A DNA stretch of 64,000 nucleotides from assembly GCA_016712345.1 (NCBI GenBank), contig JADJRH010000001.1, forward strand, positions 930,001-994,000, given 5' to 3'. Source of the stretch: Polyangiaceae bacterium (GTDB lineage: Bacteria > Myxococcota_A > Polyangia > Polyangiales > Polyangiaceae). How positions within the stretch are numbered: position 1 is the first letter of the stretch; every line of letters begins with the position of its first letter. A program made the translations under genes and the position numbers. The notes beneath the pieces were generated by a model. The model was not told the origin of the DNA. It searched no databases and was given only the letters and a program-made list of their open reading frames with translations. This document shows positions 55,319-62,776 of this stretch, piece by piece.

Positions 55319-56905
55319 TTAAGGGAAATCCTGGGAGCAACGGAAGCCGACGAGGCTGCCCGCGTTGGACGGCGCGCCCCTGTCGCGGTACGCGCCGCGC
55401 AGCGACCACGCAAAGACGCTGTACCAACTCCCTCCGCGGCTGACGCGCGTGTCGTTCGTACAACTCTGGCCCTTTGTTTCGGCGCCGTAAGGACAATAAA
55501 AACTCGCAGTCCACTCCCACACATTGCCGGCCATATCGGCAACGCCGAGAGGTGTGTTGCCGGCTGAGTATTGGCCCACAGCGCACGTTCCCTTGCGGTT
55601 GCCGTTGCCGAGGTCGTTGCCTTCACCGTCCCAGCACACTTGGTTGGAAGGTGCCGCGCTGCCCCATGGGTACAGGCGGCCTTCGGTCCCGCGGGCGGCA
55701 AACTCCCACTCTTCTTCAGTGGGGAGGCGTTTGTTTTGGGCGGCGCAAAACGCTCTGCCTTGGTCCCAATTCACACAGTTGATGGGGTGGTTCTTTCGTG
55801 CGGCTTGGCCCGCGTTGCAGTGCCCACCCTTCTCTGCTGGCGTGCACTTGCGGGTGCCAACGCACGCTTGGTACGCAGCGGTGGTGACCTCGGTGCGGTC
55901 GATGCAAAAGGTTTTCACCGTGACCGGGTGCGCCGGTTTTTCGCTGTCGCCGCCGTTGTCGGAACCCATCGAAAAAGTACCGCCGAGGATCTTCACCATG
56001 CCTTCGCCGCACTCGGGGGCGGTTGGAACGGGCGGCGCTACGGGAGCGGGTGTTGTCGCAACGAGCGGAGCCGTCACGATTGGAACGGGCGGCGCTACGG
56101 GAGCGGGTGTTGTCGCAACGAGCGGAGCCGCGGCGGTTGAAACGGGCGCGCTGGAGGCGGTGCCGGACGCAGAGCCGGAACCGGAAACGGAATCGTGGCT
56201 GCGCGTGCAGGCGAACACACCGAGGCTTACAATGACCAGCGTGCCGGCGGCGCCGAGTGTCCATCGAGGGGCACCCGTGCGAGCCCCGGATTCCAACGCC
56301 GCAAAAGCCAGGGCCGCATCTTTGTAACGGCTATTGGAATCGCGGTTCACACAGTTCGCAAACCAAGCATCAAACGCGGGCGGAAGAAGGCCCGCGCACC
56401 CCCCATTCGGCCGCACGCTGCGACGCCGAAGGAAGCGCTTGCGGCGCGGCTTCGCGAGGAAAATGTTTTCGGGCTTGAGGTCGCGGTGAACAATGTTCTT
56501 GCCGTGCGCTTCGCCGAGGGCCTCGCACAACGGATCAAACACCTTGAGCAGCTCTTCCGGCGCAAGGCGGCCCTTCTTGTCGGCGTACTCTTCGAGGTCT
56601 TCCCCCTCCAAGAGTTCCATCGCCAACCACGGCATGCCCGTGGTTTCGTCCACGCCCGCTTGCAGCACTTGCACAATAAAGTCGCTCTGCAATTGGCCGC
56701 CGATCTTGGCCTCCCGCGTAAAGCGCTTGCGAGCTTCGGCGTCTTTCACAAGTTCGGGCTGCATCACCTTGAGCGCGCACCGCCGTGACGTGGAGATCTG
56801 TTCGGCGATGTACACAGCGCCCATTCCTCCCTCTTTAAGCGGCTTTTCAATGCGGTAGTCGGCGGCAAACACCGCGCCGGGCGCGAGGACCGTCAAACCG
56901 CTCAT
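55319..56905 (-). CDS. Hanks-type kinase with deleted C-lobe fused to a SUMF1 domain
   Basis: 528 residues; ATG 56905. The kinase N-lobe is good: GGMGAVYIAE (26-35), Lys46 in ALKV, ELLEGEDLEEY hinge, then HRDLKPEN (140-147). After FLAKP at about 153 the chain jumps through a basic, Cys-containing stretch to the very end of a kinase domain (FDAWFANCVNRDSNSRYKDA), so the DFG, activation loop and APE regions, about 100 residues, are missing. It cannot be an active kinase. A membrane helix (LGAAGTLVIVSLGVFACT) follows, then a Pro/Ala linker with two 51-bp direct repeats, and a complete SUMF1 domain (GGTFSMGSDNGGDSEKPAHP, VNWDQGRAFCAAQNKRLPTE, DMAGNVWEWTASFYCPYGAE, SRGGSWYS, GFRCSQ). Probably a surface-domain anchor. 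Confidence 0.84.
   Translation of the reverse strand: MSGLTVLAPGAVFAADYRIEKPLKEGGMGAVYIAEQISTSRRCALKVMQPELVKDAEARKRFTREAKIGGQLQSDFIVQVLQAGVDETTGMPWLAMELLEGEDLEEYADKKGRLAPEELLKVFDPLCEALGEAHGKNIVHRDLKPENIFLAKPRRKRFLRRRSVRPNGGCAGLLPPAFDAWFANCVNRDSNSRYKDAALAFAALESGARTGAPRWTLGAAGTLVIVSLGVFACTRSHDSVSGSGSASGTASSAPVSTAAAPLVATTPAPVAPPVPIVTAPLVATTPAPVAPPVPTAPECGEGMVKILGGTFSMGSDNGGDSEKPAHPVTVKTFCIDRTEVTTAAYQACVGTRKCTPAEKGGHCNAGQAARKNHPINCVNWDQGRAFCAAQNKRLPTEEEWEFAARGTEGRLYPWGSAAPSNQVCWDGEGNDLGNGNRKGTCAVGQYSAGNTPLGVADMAGNVWEWTASFYCPYGAETKGQSCTNDTRVSRGGSWYSVFAWSLRGAYRDRGAPSNAGSLVGFRCSQDFP
56023..56130 (-). repeat. Two 51-bp direct repeats in the kinase-SUMF1 linker
   Basis: 56023-56073 and 56080-56130, offset 57 bases, coding VATTPAPVAPPVP twice. 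A typical in-frame slippage repeat in an extracellular linker. Confidence 0.85.
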
Positions 56906-56994
56906 CGGTTTTGCCCAAACGGCAACAGCGCTGCCCGCTCACATCGACTCAGCACCAGACAAAGCGTCGCATGTATTCGGCCGGGCCCTCAAGC

Positions 56995-57038
56995 GACAGC
57001 CAGACGCCTAGCCGTCGACAGCTAGGCGTCTAGCTGCC
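56995..57038. repeat. pal44 palindrome, copy 5
   Basis: 44 bp, right end CTGCC instead of CTGTC. It lies upstream of the divergent kinase gene and of vapB. Its right flank is GGCTCCTGCGATCGTGCGTACACCG (in parts), the type of flank shared with copies 6 and 7 but not with 1, 2 and 4. Confidence 0.86.
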
Positions 57039-57188
57039 GGCTCCTGCGATCGTGCGTACACCGCGAGACGCGCGCCGACACCGCTTCTTTTGCTGGGTCG
57101 AGCGGGTCTTCGACGCAGGATGCAGACCAATTCCAGCCGACACGGCGAGGAACCAGCGGTCGGCCGGAATAGCCCACCGGACACACGC

Positions 57189-57455
57189 GGCTGGTGCGGT
57201 GATGCTCGCCGTGTATGATCGTATGCGTGAGGACTACCATCACGATCGACGACGGACTCTTCGAAGCAGCGAAGCAGCGTGCCTCGGAGAAGGGCGCCAC
57301 GTTCAGCGCGTTCATACAAGACGCAGTGCGAGCAGCTCTGGCCCGCGGCACCCCCGGGAAACGCAAGCACCGCTTCAAGCTCGTCACGTTTCGCGGCGAC
57401 GGACCGCTGCCCGGCGTTGATCTGGATCGAACTTCCTCACTGCTTGAAGCCGACG
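57189..57455. repeat. 267-bp duplication carrying vapB, copy 2
   Basis: Counterpart of 50609-50875. Here the gene continues and vapC follows. Just upstream on the minus strand (57100-57165) lies a decayed version of the small protein that is intact at 50347-50571, so the two copies have lost different parts. Confidence 0.85.
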
Positions 57456-57490
57456 ACGTAACCACTTTCGGCAAGGCGAGGCGCCGGTGA
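57227..57490 (+). CDS. vapB: VapB-family antitoxin
   Basis: 87 residues from GTG 57227, matching the VapB start RTTITIDDGLFEAAKQRASE; an in-frame ATG lies 12 bases upstream. The ribbon-helix-helix forms a dimeric DNA-binding domain. The C-terminal tail (LLEADDVTTFGKARRR) would wrap the toxin. The stop overlaps the toxin start by four bases (GTGA). The complex would be expected to repress its own promoter. It is duplicated at 50647 without toxin. Confidence 0.88.
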   Translation: MRTTITIDDGLFEAAKQRASEKGATFSAFIQDAVRAALARGTPGKRKHRFKLVTFRGDGPLPGVDLDRTSSLLEADDVTTFGKARRR

Positions 57491-57933
57491 TCCTGCCGGA
57501 CGTCAACGTCCTCATCTATGCACACCGAGAAGAGTCGCCGGATCATGAGTCCTATGCGAGCTGGCTCCGGCGCGTCGCGGAAGGTGAAGAACCTTTCGGC
57601 TTCTCGGAGCTGGTGATGTCCTCGTTCGTGAGGATCGTCACCAATTCAAAGGTCTTCCGCACTCCCACTCCCACCGACGCTGCGTTCGCTTTCGCGTCGG
57701 AGATTCTCTCCTGCCCAGGCTGCACCGTTGTGCGGCCGGCAAGCCGTCATTGGGTCATCTTTGAAGACCTCTGTCGGGCATCGAACGCGCGGGGGAAGCT
57801 GGTTGCAGATGCCTATCACGCCGCGCTCGCGATTGAGCACGGGTGCGAGTTCGTCACGACCGACAGCGACTTCGCCCGCTTCCCAGGCTTGCGTTGGAGT
57901 CACCCCCTGAAAGCGCGTACATCGCGGCGCTGA
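57487..57933 (+). CDS. vapC: VapC-family PIN-domain toxin
   Basis: 148 residues from GTG 57487. The PIN acidic site is complete: Asp5 in LPDVNVLIYAH, Glu in FSELVMSSFVRIVT, Asp in GKLVADAYHAALAIE, Asp in FVTTDSDFARF. These coordinate Mg and cleave RNA, often tRNA anticodon or rRNA loops. It is slightly longer than average (about 130-140). Together with the overlapping vapB it is an intact toxin-antitoxin unit, ending 89 bases before pal44 copy 6; the gap holds three GTACAC sites. Confidence 0.92.
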   Translation: MILPDVNVLIYAHREESPDHESYASWLRRVAEGEEPFGFSELVMSSFVRIVTNSKVFRTPTPTDAAFAFASEILSCPGCTVVRPASRHWVIFEDLCRASNARGKLVADAYHAALAIEHGCEFVTTDSDFARFPGLRWSHPLKARTSRR

Positions 57934-58022
57934 TCGAGTTGGTCAAAGATCGATGTACACGTCAAGCGTACACATACTTCCTACGCACCACGCGTACACA
58001 TGATCACCGGGATCGTCGCGCC

Positions 58023-58066
58023 GACAGCCAGACGCCTAGCTGTCGACAGCTAGGCGTCTGGCTGTC
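58023..58066. repeat. pal44 palindrome, copy 6 (perfect)
   Basis: A perfect 44-bp palindrome with centre GTCGAC and arms GACAGCCAGACGCCTAGC. Best single copy to define the element. Confidence 0.93.
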
Positions 58067-58655
58067 GGCTCCCGCGATCGTGCGTACACCGCGAGACGCG
58101 CGCCGACAGCGCTTCTTTTCGCTGGGCGGTTCGTGGGGCCCCCCGGGCGGCGCAGGGAGCACGCGAAGCGCGCGGACCGAGCCGCCCTTTGGGGGCGAGG
58201 GAGCGAGTGACCTGTGCGCGTTCGAGCGGTGCGGTTCTTGGGGCGAGGGAGCGAGTGACCTGTGCGCGATCGAGCGGTGCGGTTTGGGCCCCACGCGCCA
58301 CTGCGGTGGGGGTTAGGGGGCCCCATCCGCGGGCGCTTGGGAGAAACCGCCACCGCGAGATGTGCACAGGTCAGGAGCGACCCCTTTGGGCCCCATGCGC
58401 CACTGTCGGCGGGGAAGGGGCCCCGTCCGCGGGCGCTTGGGAGAAACCGACACCGAGAGATGCGCACAGGTCACGAGCCGCCCTTGGGGGGCCAGCAGCA
58501 TGTGTACACATGCTGCGGTGGGGGGCAGTTGGATATGCCGCTTACCTGAACGGGGCCAGGGCGGCGGGCGACGGAGTTGGGTGTGGATCGTTGCGTACAC
58601 AACGTGATGCGTACACAATGGTTTAGGGTGGTGCCGCCCGGTGGGGGGCAGGTTT
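58067..58655. repeat. Composite repeat module E (reverse)
   Basis: The blocks of B-D appear in reverse complement: GGGGCCCCCCGGG with GCGCGCGGACCGAGCCGCCC, two GAGCGAGTGACCTGTGCGCG units, the CCACTGCGGTGGGGG block, GCACAGGTCAGGAGCGACCC, then CATGTGTACACATG, CAGTTGGATATGCCGCTTAC and two GCGTACACAA boxes. The orientation change against modules B-D falls between 55.1 and 57.0 kb. Confidence 0.85.
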
Positions 58656-58854
58656 GGACGAGACCGAGAGCCGCGCGCGCCGCCCGGTGGCCTGTGCGCG
58701 ACCATGTGCGCGCACGGGCCGCGACGACCACGGAACAGCGACGGACGCGTGAACTTGCGGTTTTCGTGGGTCGACGCGCGCGGCACACCGACTGCAATGG
58801 GTGCTCCCGACACGCAGGTACAACAACCTGACAACGCCCAAGGAGATACACATC
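58656..58854. other. Spacer before the small lipoprotein gene
   Basis: 199 bases, GC-rich, with no gene I can support. It carries the upstream region and ribosome site of the small lipoprotein gene; no clear promoter boxes are visible. Confidence 0.45.
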
Positions 58855-59139
58855 ATGAACGCTGTCACCAACGCCGCCCGGTCCCTCTCGCTCGTCATCC
58901 TGTTTGCCATCACCGCGCTCACCGGTGGGTGCGCGGTCGGCACCGATTCAACCGACGAGCCCGACGTGGATGACGTCACCGAAGTCACCGAGGGTGAAGA
59001 TGAAGCTGTGGGCGAAGCGCAGGACGAGATCAAGGGCGTGGTCGCGCCTCAGTGTGGGTATTGCTATTACTGGTTGAGTTCTGAAAACAGGTGCGTACGC
59101 AGCGAACTCAATGCTTGCGCCATCCCCGGCAACGGTTGA
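58855..59139 (+). CDS. Small lipoprotein
   Basis: 94 residues; ATG 58855 has AAGGAG nine bases upstream, which overrules a longer frame. Signal peptide with lipobox LTGGC, then a very acidic stretch (DSTDEPDVDDVTEVTEGEDE) and a short C-terminal Cys motif (PQCGYCYYWLSSENRCVRSE, then NACAIPG). The four cysteines suggest a small disulfide knot at the cell surface. No family recognised. It is a separate cassette between module E and pal44 copy 7. Confidence 0.75.
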   Translation: MNAVTNAARSLSLVILFAITALTGGCAVGTDSTDEPDVDDVTEVTEGEDEAVGEAQDEIKGVVAPQCGYCYYWLSSENRCVRSELNACAIPGNG

Positions 59140-59150
59140 TCCCTCGCGCC

Positions 59151-59394
59151 GACAGCCAGACGCCTAGCCATCGAAAGCTAGGCGTCTAGTACCGCGATTC
59201 AATCAACCCGATGGGTTGATTGCCGCTGCTTCGCAGCGCTCGAAATCGCGGTACTAGTTTTGTTTCCGTGGGGCATTCGCCCCACACCCCGGCCGCGCAG
59301 GCGCGGCCCTAGTGCACCGAGTTGATAAAGCAACGAACCCTTGCTGCAATTCATCTGAACCCATCAGTTCTACGGAATCGGTGCACTAGCTGTC
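59151..59394. repeat. pal44 palindrome, copy 7, split by insertion
   Basis: 39 bases (59151-59189) and the last CTGTC (59390-59394) join to exactly 44 bp if the insertion and one CTAG are removed. This shows the intact site before insertion. Confidence 0.9.
59186..59389. mobile_element. 204-bp CTAG-bounded four-hairpin element, copy 2
   Basis: Reverse orientation of 50889-51092, same length, one mismatch. Subunits: 59186-59257 (72 bp), hairpin linker 59258-59308, 59309-59389 (81 bp). It starts and ends with CTAG, which matches the CTAG of the pal44 target. Confidence 0.9.
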
Positions 59395-59816
59395 GGCTCC
59401 CGTGATTTTGTGTACACCGGGAGGCGCGCGCCAACACCGCTTCTTTCGCTGGGCGGTTCGTGGGGCCCCCCGGGCGGCGCAGGGAGCACGCGAAGCGCGC
59501 GGACCGAGCCGCCCTTGAGGGCCAGGGAGCGAGTGACCTGTGCGCGTTCAAGCGGTGCGGTTCTTGGGGCGAGGGAGCGAGTGACCTGTGCGCGATCGAG
59601 CGGTGCGGTTTGGGTCCCACGCGCCACTGCGGTGGGGGTTAGGGGGCCCCATCCGCGGGCGCTTGGGAAAAACCGCCACCGCGAGATGTGCACAGGTCAG
59701 GAGCGACCCCTTGGGGGGCCAGGGCGGCGGGCGACGGAGTTGGGCGTGGATCGTTGCGTACACAACGAAAGTGCGTACACAATGGTTTGGGGTGGTGGCG
59801 CCCGGTGGGGGGCAGC
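59395..59816. repeat. Composite repeat module F (reverse)
   Basis: A short reverse module: GGGGCCCCCCGGG with GCGCGCGGACCGAGCCGCCC, two GAGCGAGTGACCTGTGCGCG units, the CCACTGCGGTGGGGG block, GCACAGGTCAGGAGCGACCC, then GCGTACACAACG and GCGTACACAATGG boxes and GTGGGGGGCAG. Its last 85 bases are nearly identical to the end of module E. Confidence 0.85.
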
Positions 59817-59962
59817 TAAATAGACCGTCTGCTCCAGTGGAATCGGCGCTCGATTTCAACGGGCTCTCAAGTCTCGTGAAGTCCGTGCTGAAGAGGCTTG
59901 TCGACGCGCCGACGGCGAGTGATACGACCGGGAAGCCGATGAAGGGCAACGCCGATGCTTGA
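59817..59962 (+). pseudogene. Probable truncated C-terminus of a lost gene
   Basis: After module F an open frame codes VESALDFNGLSSLVKSVLKR, LVDAPTASDTT, GKPMKGNADA and stops at 59960-59962, eight bases into the ATPase gene. The composition looks protein-like and the overlap looks like an operon junction, but there is no start codon because the module replaces the 5' part. Possibly the end of a third gene of the ATPase-HNH operon. Confidence 0.5.
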
Positions 59963-61301
59963 GTTCATTGATTTAAAAAACGTCGGGCCCGCGCACGAAA
60001 TGAAGATGGACCTCGCGCCGAGGCTCAATCTCATCACGGGCGACAACGGCCTCGGAAAGACGTTGCTGCTCGACGCCGCGTGGTGGGCGCTGACGCGAAC
60101 GTGGCCTCTGACATGGGGCGGCAGGGGCATTGTGCCAGACCGTGAAGGCGCAGCGATTGAATGGCGTGAGCATCGCGGCGACGAGGTGGTTAGCTGCAGG
60201 GCTGAATACAACTTTGCCGACTCCCGATGGGGCCGCACCGAGAGTTCCCGATCCGCGGGCGCAAAGGCTCATGAAGAAAGCCAATTGCAGGGCCCGCTTG
60301 TGCTTTATCTCCGGGTCGATGGCGGCATCTCGGTTCACGACCCTCTCCGCAAGGGTGAGGACTTCCGCGTGCCCTTCGGACAGCGCGTATGGGGCACCAG
60401 CAACGCTTACCAGTTTCGCGATCCCGACATCTGGGACGGACTCGCGTTTAGCAACAGTGGCAAACTCGTGTGTGAAGGCCTCGTGCGCGATGTGAGTCGC
60501 TGGGCTGAACAGGCCGGTAGCCCCAACTTCGAGCAGCTTTCCAAGCTCGTAGAGCAGCTCGCGGGCGACGAGCCGTTCCGCCTGACTCGAAAGGTCGAAC
60601 GCGTCTACGTCGACGACCCGCGCGATTTCCCGGTGGTTGCAGGCCCGGCAGGCAACATCCCGGTCGCGCATTCACCGGCCGGCCTGCGACGAATTCTGGG
60701 GCTGGCGTACTTGGTTGTCTGGGCCAGGCGCGAGCACACCATTGCGGCTGAACTCAAAAAACGTGCACCCAACCGCTCGCTGGTGCTCTTGATTGACGAG
60801 GTCGAAAGCCACCTCCACCCCAAGTGGCAGCGGACAATCCTCCCGAGCATTCTCCGCGCACTGAATCAAGACCAGAATCTGCAAGTCATCGCCACAACGC
60901 ACTCGCCGATGGTGCTCGCTTCGGTTGAGCCGCTATTCGATGTCGACAAAGATGCGTGGTTCGACATGGACCTTGAGCGCCGTCAAGCGGTGCTCAGAAA
61001 GCGCCCCTACGTTCGTCACGGCGAGATTGGCAACTGGTTAACCAGCGACGCTTTCGACCTGAAAGAGCCACGTTCCCTTGAAGGCGAACAGGCCATTGTC
61101 GCAGCACAGGCCGTGCTCGACGCACCAACCCCGTCGGCAAAAGCGATCCAGGACGCAGACAAACAACTGCGAAAGGCCGGGCTCCCTGACATCGATCCCT
61201 TCTGGGTGCAGTGGGGCTACTTCAAGCAGCGGCACACGGCGGCCCCCAAAGAGTACACCGTCAAGGGCAAAAGCAATGGAAAGCGGGAGCGGAAACCGTG
61301 A
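59955..61301 (+). CDS. AAA_21-type ATPase of a Septu-like (PtuA-like) pair
   Basis: 448 residues; ATG 59955. It starts with the SMC/RecF-like MLEFIDLKNVGPAHEMKMDL, has Walker A GDNGLGKTLLLD (about 31-42), Walker B LVLLIDEVESHLHPKWQRTI with the catalytic Glu and D-loop, and the H-loop VIATTHSPMVL. The C-terminal helical part ends in a basic tail. Its stop overlaps an HNH-protein gene, the arrangement of PtuA-PtuB in Septu anti-phage systems, where the ATPase forms a complex with the nuclease. Length is within the PtuA range. No helper gene such as retron reverse transcriptase is near. Confidence 0.86.
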   Translation: MLEFIDLKNVGPAHEMKMDLAPRLNLITGDNGLGKTLLLDAAWWALTRTWPLTWGGRGIVPDREGAAIEWREHRGDEVVSCRAEYNFADSRWGRTESSRSAGAKAHEESQLQGPLVLYLRVDGGISVHDPLRKGEDFRVPFGQRVWGTSNAYQFRDPDIWDGLAFSNSGKLVCEGLVRDVSRWAEQAGSPNFEQLSKLVEQLAGDEPFRLTRKVERVYVDDPRDFPVVAGPAGNIPVAHSPAGLRRILGLAYLVVWARREHTIAAELKKRAPNRSLVLLIDEVESHLHPKWQRTILPSILRALNQDQNLQVIATTHSPMVLASVEPLFDVDKDAWFDMDLERRQAVLRKRPYVRHGEIGNWLTSDAFDLKEPRSLEGEQAIVAAQAVLDAPTPSAKAIQDADKQLRKAGLPDIDPFWVQWGYFKQRHTAAPKEYTVKGKSNGKRERKP

Positions 61302-61960
61302 TTCCCGTGGCCCTCGCACCGGAACCAAAAGACTTCGACAAAAGGGTCCGCCAGCCGGGTCTTGCGGCGATCGACGAGCTGGTCGGGCGCGCACCACGCC
61401 TCAAGCGTCGAGGACCACCGCGCACCAAGATCGCCGACACCGAGGCGAAGATCCCAACCGCGAAGCTTCCACCTTTCTGGCGTGAAGCGCTCGACGACAT
61501 GATGGAAGCCTACGAGCAGCGTTGTGCATATTTGGCGATATTTATCGAGGAAACCGGCAACCCCACAGTCGACCACGTCATTCCGAAGTCCCTCGCGTGG
61601 GATCAAGCGTACGAGTGGTCGAATTATCGACTCTGCACCGGTATCGTGAACTCGAAGAAGGGCGAGTTGCTCCAGCTCGTGGATCCAGTCAAAGCAAAAA
61701 ACGGTTGGTTCGAGCTGGACCTTGCAAGCTATCGAGTCGTTCGTGGCCAGTCCGCGCCCAAAGCGCAACACCACAAGATCGACGCCACGTTGCCGCTGCT
61801 TAACCTTCGAGACTGCTGCGTGCTGCGGAAACGTTACGTGGAGGAGTACCGCCGCGGGCCGGGGGCCAGGGGGATCGACCTGGCGTATTTGGAGTACCGC
61901 GCCCCATTCATCGCGTTGGAGCTGCGTCGGCAGGGCCAACTCGTGCGAGGCGACATCTGA
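61298..61960 (+). CDS. HNH endonuclease of a Septu-like (PtuB-like) pair
   Basis: 220 residues from GTG 61298, overlapping the ATPase stop by four bases (GTGA); a longer frame runs into the ATPase gene and is not natural. The HNH core is CAYLAIFIEETGNPTVDHVI, PKSLAWDQAYEWSNYRLCTG, IVNSKKG, with the DH and N residues of the family; zinc-binding CxxC pairs are lacking, as in some PtuB proteins. It would cut DNA when released by the ATPase. Its stop is followed at once by a remnant of another gene's 3' end, so this cassette sits at the right edge of the island. Confidence 0.86.
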   Translation: MIPVALAPEPKDFDKRVRQPGLAAIDELVGRAPRLKRRGPPRTKIADTEAKIPTAKLPPFWREALDDMMEAYEQRCAYLAIFIEETGNPTVDHVIPKSLAWDQAYEWSNYRLCTGIVNSKKGELLQLVDPVKAKNGWFELDLASYRVVRGQSAPKAQHHKIDATLPLLNLRDCCVLRKRYVEEYRRGPGARGIDLAYLEYRAPFIALELRRQGQLVRGDI

Positions 61961-62022
61961 GCAAAGGCACCTTGCGCCTGGTGATCAACCTACCCATCGA
62001 CCAATCAAAAAACCAGGTTTCG
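61961..62022 (+). pseudogene. Remnant of the 3' end of a 51813-52541-like gene (right island edge)
   Basis: Begins exactly after the HNH gene stop. In one frame it codes KGTLRLVINLPIDQSK, matching KGAFRLVISLPADQAK at the end of the intact gene. Same orientation as the remnant at 47171-47210. No pal44 follows here. Confidence 0.72.
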
Positions 62023-62067
62023 CGGCAACGGACCGCTGCTCGGCGGTTGACCTGGCTCAACCCGGCT

Positions 62068-62697
62068 TCAATTGCTGATCGAGGGCGTTTGGCGGAGAAA
62101 TTCGGCTCCTGTGGCGCGAGCCAGCAGGAACTCCGCAGCGGAGGACGCGGTGATGGTGAAGCCGAGGCCTCTGCCGTCTTGTGTCGTGCGAACGGGCTTG
62201 GCCGCTCCTTCGGTGATTGCCACAAGACGCACGGCGATCCACTCAACGGACGAAGCTTTCAGCGCGCTCTCCATTCGTTCCTTGTCGTCGACGATGGGCA
62301 TCAACCAGCGAAGAAATAAGGGAACGACAACGCGGTTCAGCAGCCATGGTCCGCTGCCGCCCGTCCCAACGTTCGACATGCAGACGATGCGGGGAACGCC
62401 GTGCTTTTCCATGGCCGAAAGCGTGGCCTTCACAGAGTCGGAGATGAGGGTTGTGGGCTTGCCGGTGCCTTTGCCGCCGACGCCGAGGCAGTGAATCACA
62501 ACGTCGGCCCCACGAACGCTGGCTTCGACGTCCGCCGCGGACGTCGGACTTCCACCGATCACGGTAAGCCGTTCGTGCTTCCGGCTGACACTGTCGGGGT
62601 TTCTCACAAGCGCTGAGACTCGATGCCCCGCAGCCAGGGCGCGCTCTACGACCAGACCGCCGGTTAACCCGGTGGCACCAAAGACGGCGATATTCAT
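62068..62697 (-). CDS. NAD(P)-binding atypical SDR (NAD(P)H-binding family)
   Basis: 209 residues from ATG 62697 (MNIAVFGATGLTGGLVVERA); a longer frame has no support. The GATGLTG nucleotide motif and the pattern RNPDSVSRKHERLTVIGG, GADVVIHCLGVGG place it in the NAD(P)H-binding SDR group near NmrA/biliverdin-reductase-B-like proteins. These act as small oxidoreductases or redox sensors; the active-site Tyr is not obvious. It is divergent from a TetR gene with an operator between them, so it is the probable target of that regulator. Confidence 0.85.
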   Translation of the reverse strand: MNIAVFGATGLTGGLVVERALAAGHRVSALVRNPDSVSRKHERLTVIGGSPTSAADVEASVRGADVVIHCLGVGGKGTGKPTTLISDSVKATLSAMEKHGVPRIVCMSNVGTGGSGPWLLNRVVVPLFLRWLMPIVDDKERMESALKASSVEWIAVRLVAITEGAAKPVRTTQDGRGLGFTITASSAAEFLLARATGAEFLRQTPSISN

Positions 62698-62776
62698 GTG
62701 CAAGGGCCTTTCGTTGACCGTGGACAGCGAGAATGGGTCATGTCGGCAAAGCGTCGGGCGAGCGGCGATTGCCAAT

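Larger units (their letters stand above)
59140..59954. other. Repeat-filled region before the Septu-like operon
   Basis: No complete gene. Contents in order: pal44 copy 7 split by the 204-bp element, repeat module F, and a truncated gene end that overlaps the ATPase start. Confidence 0.6.
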
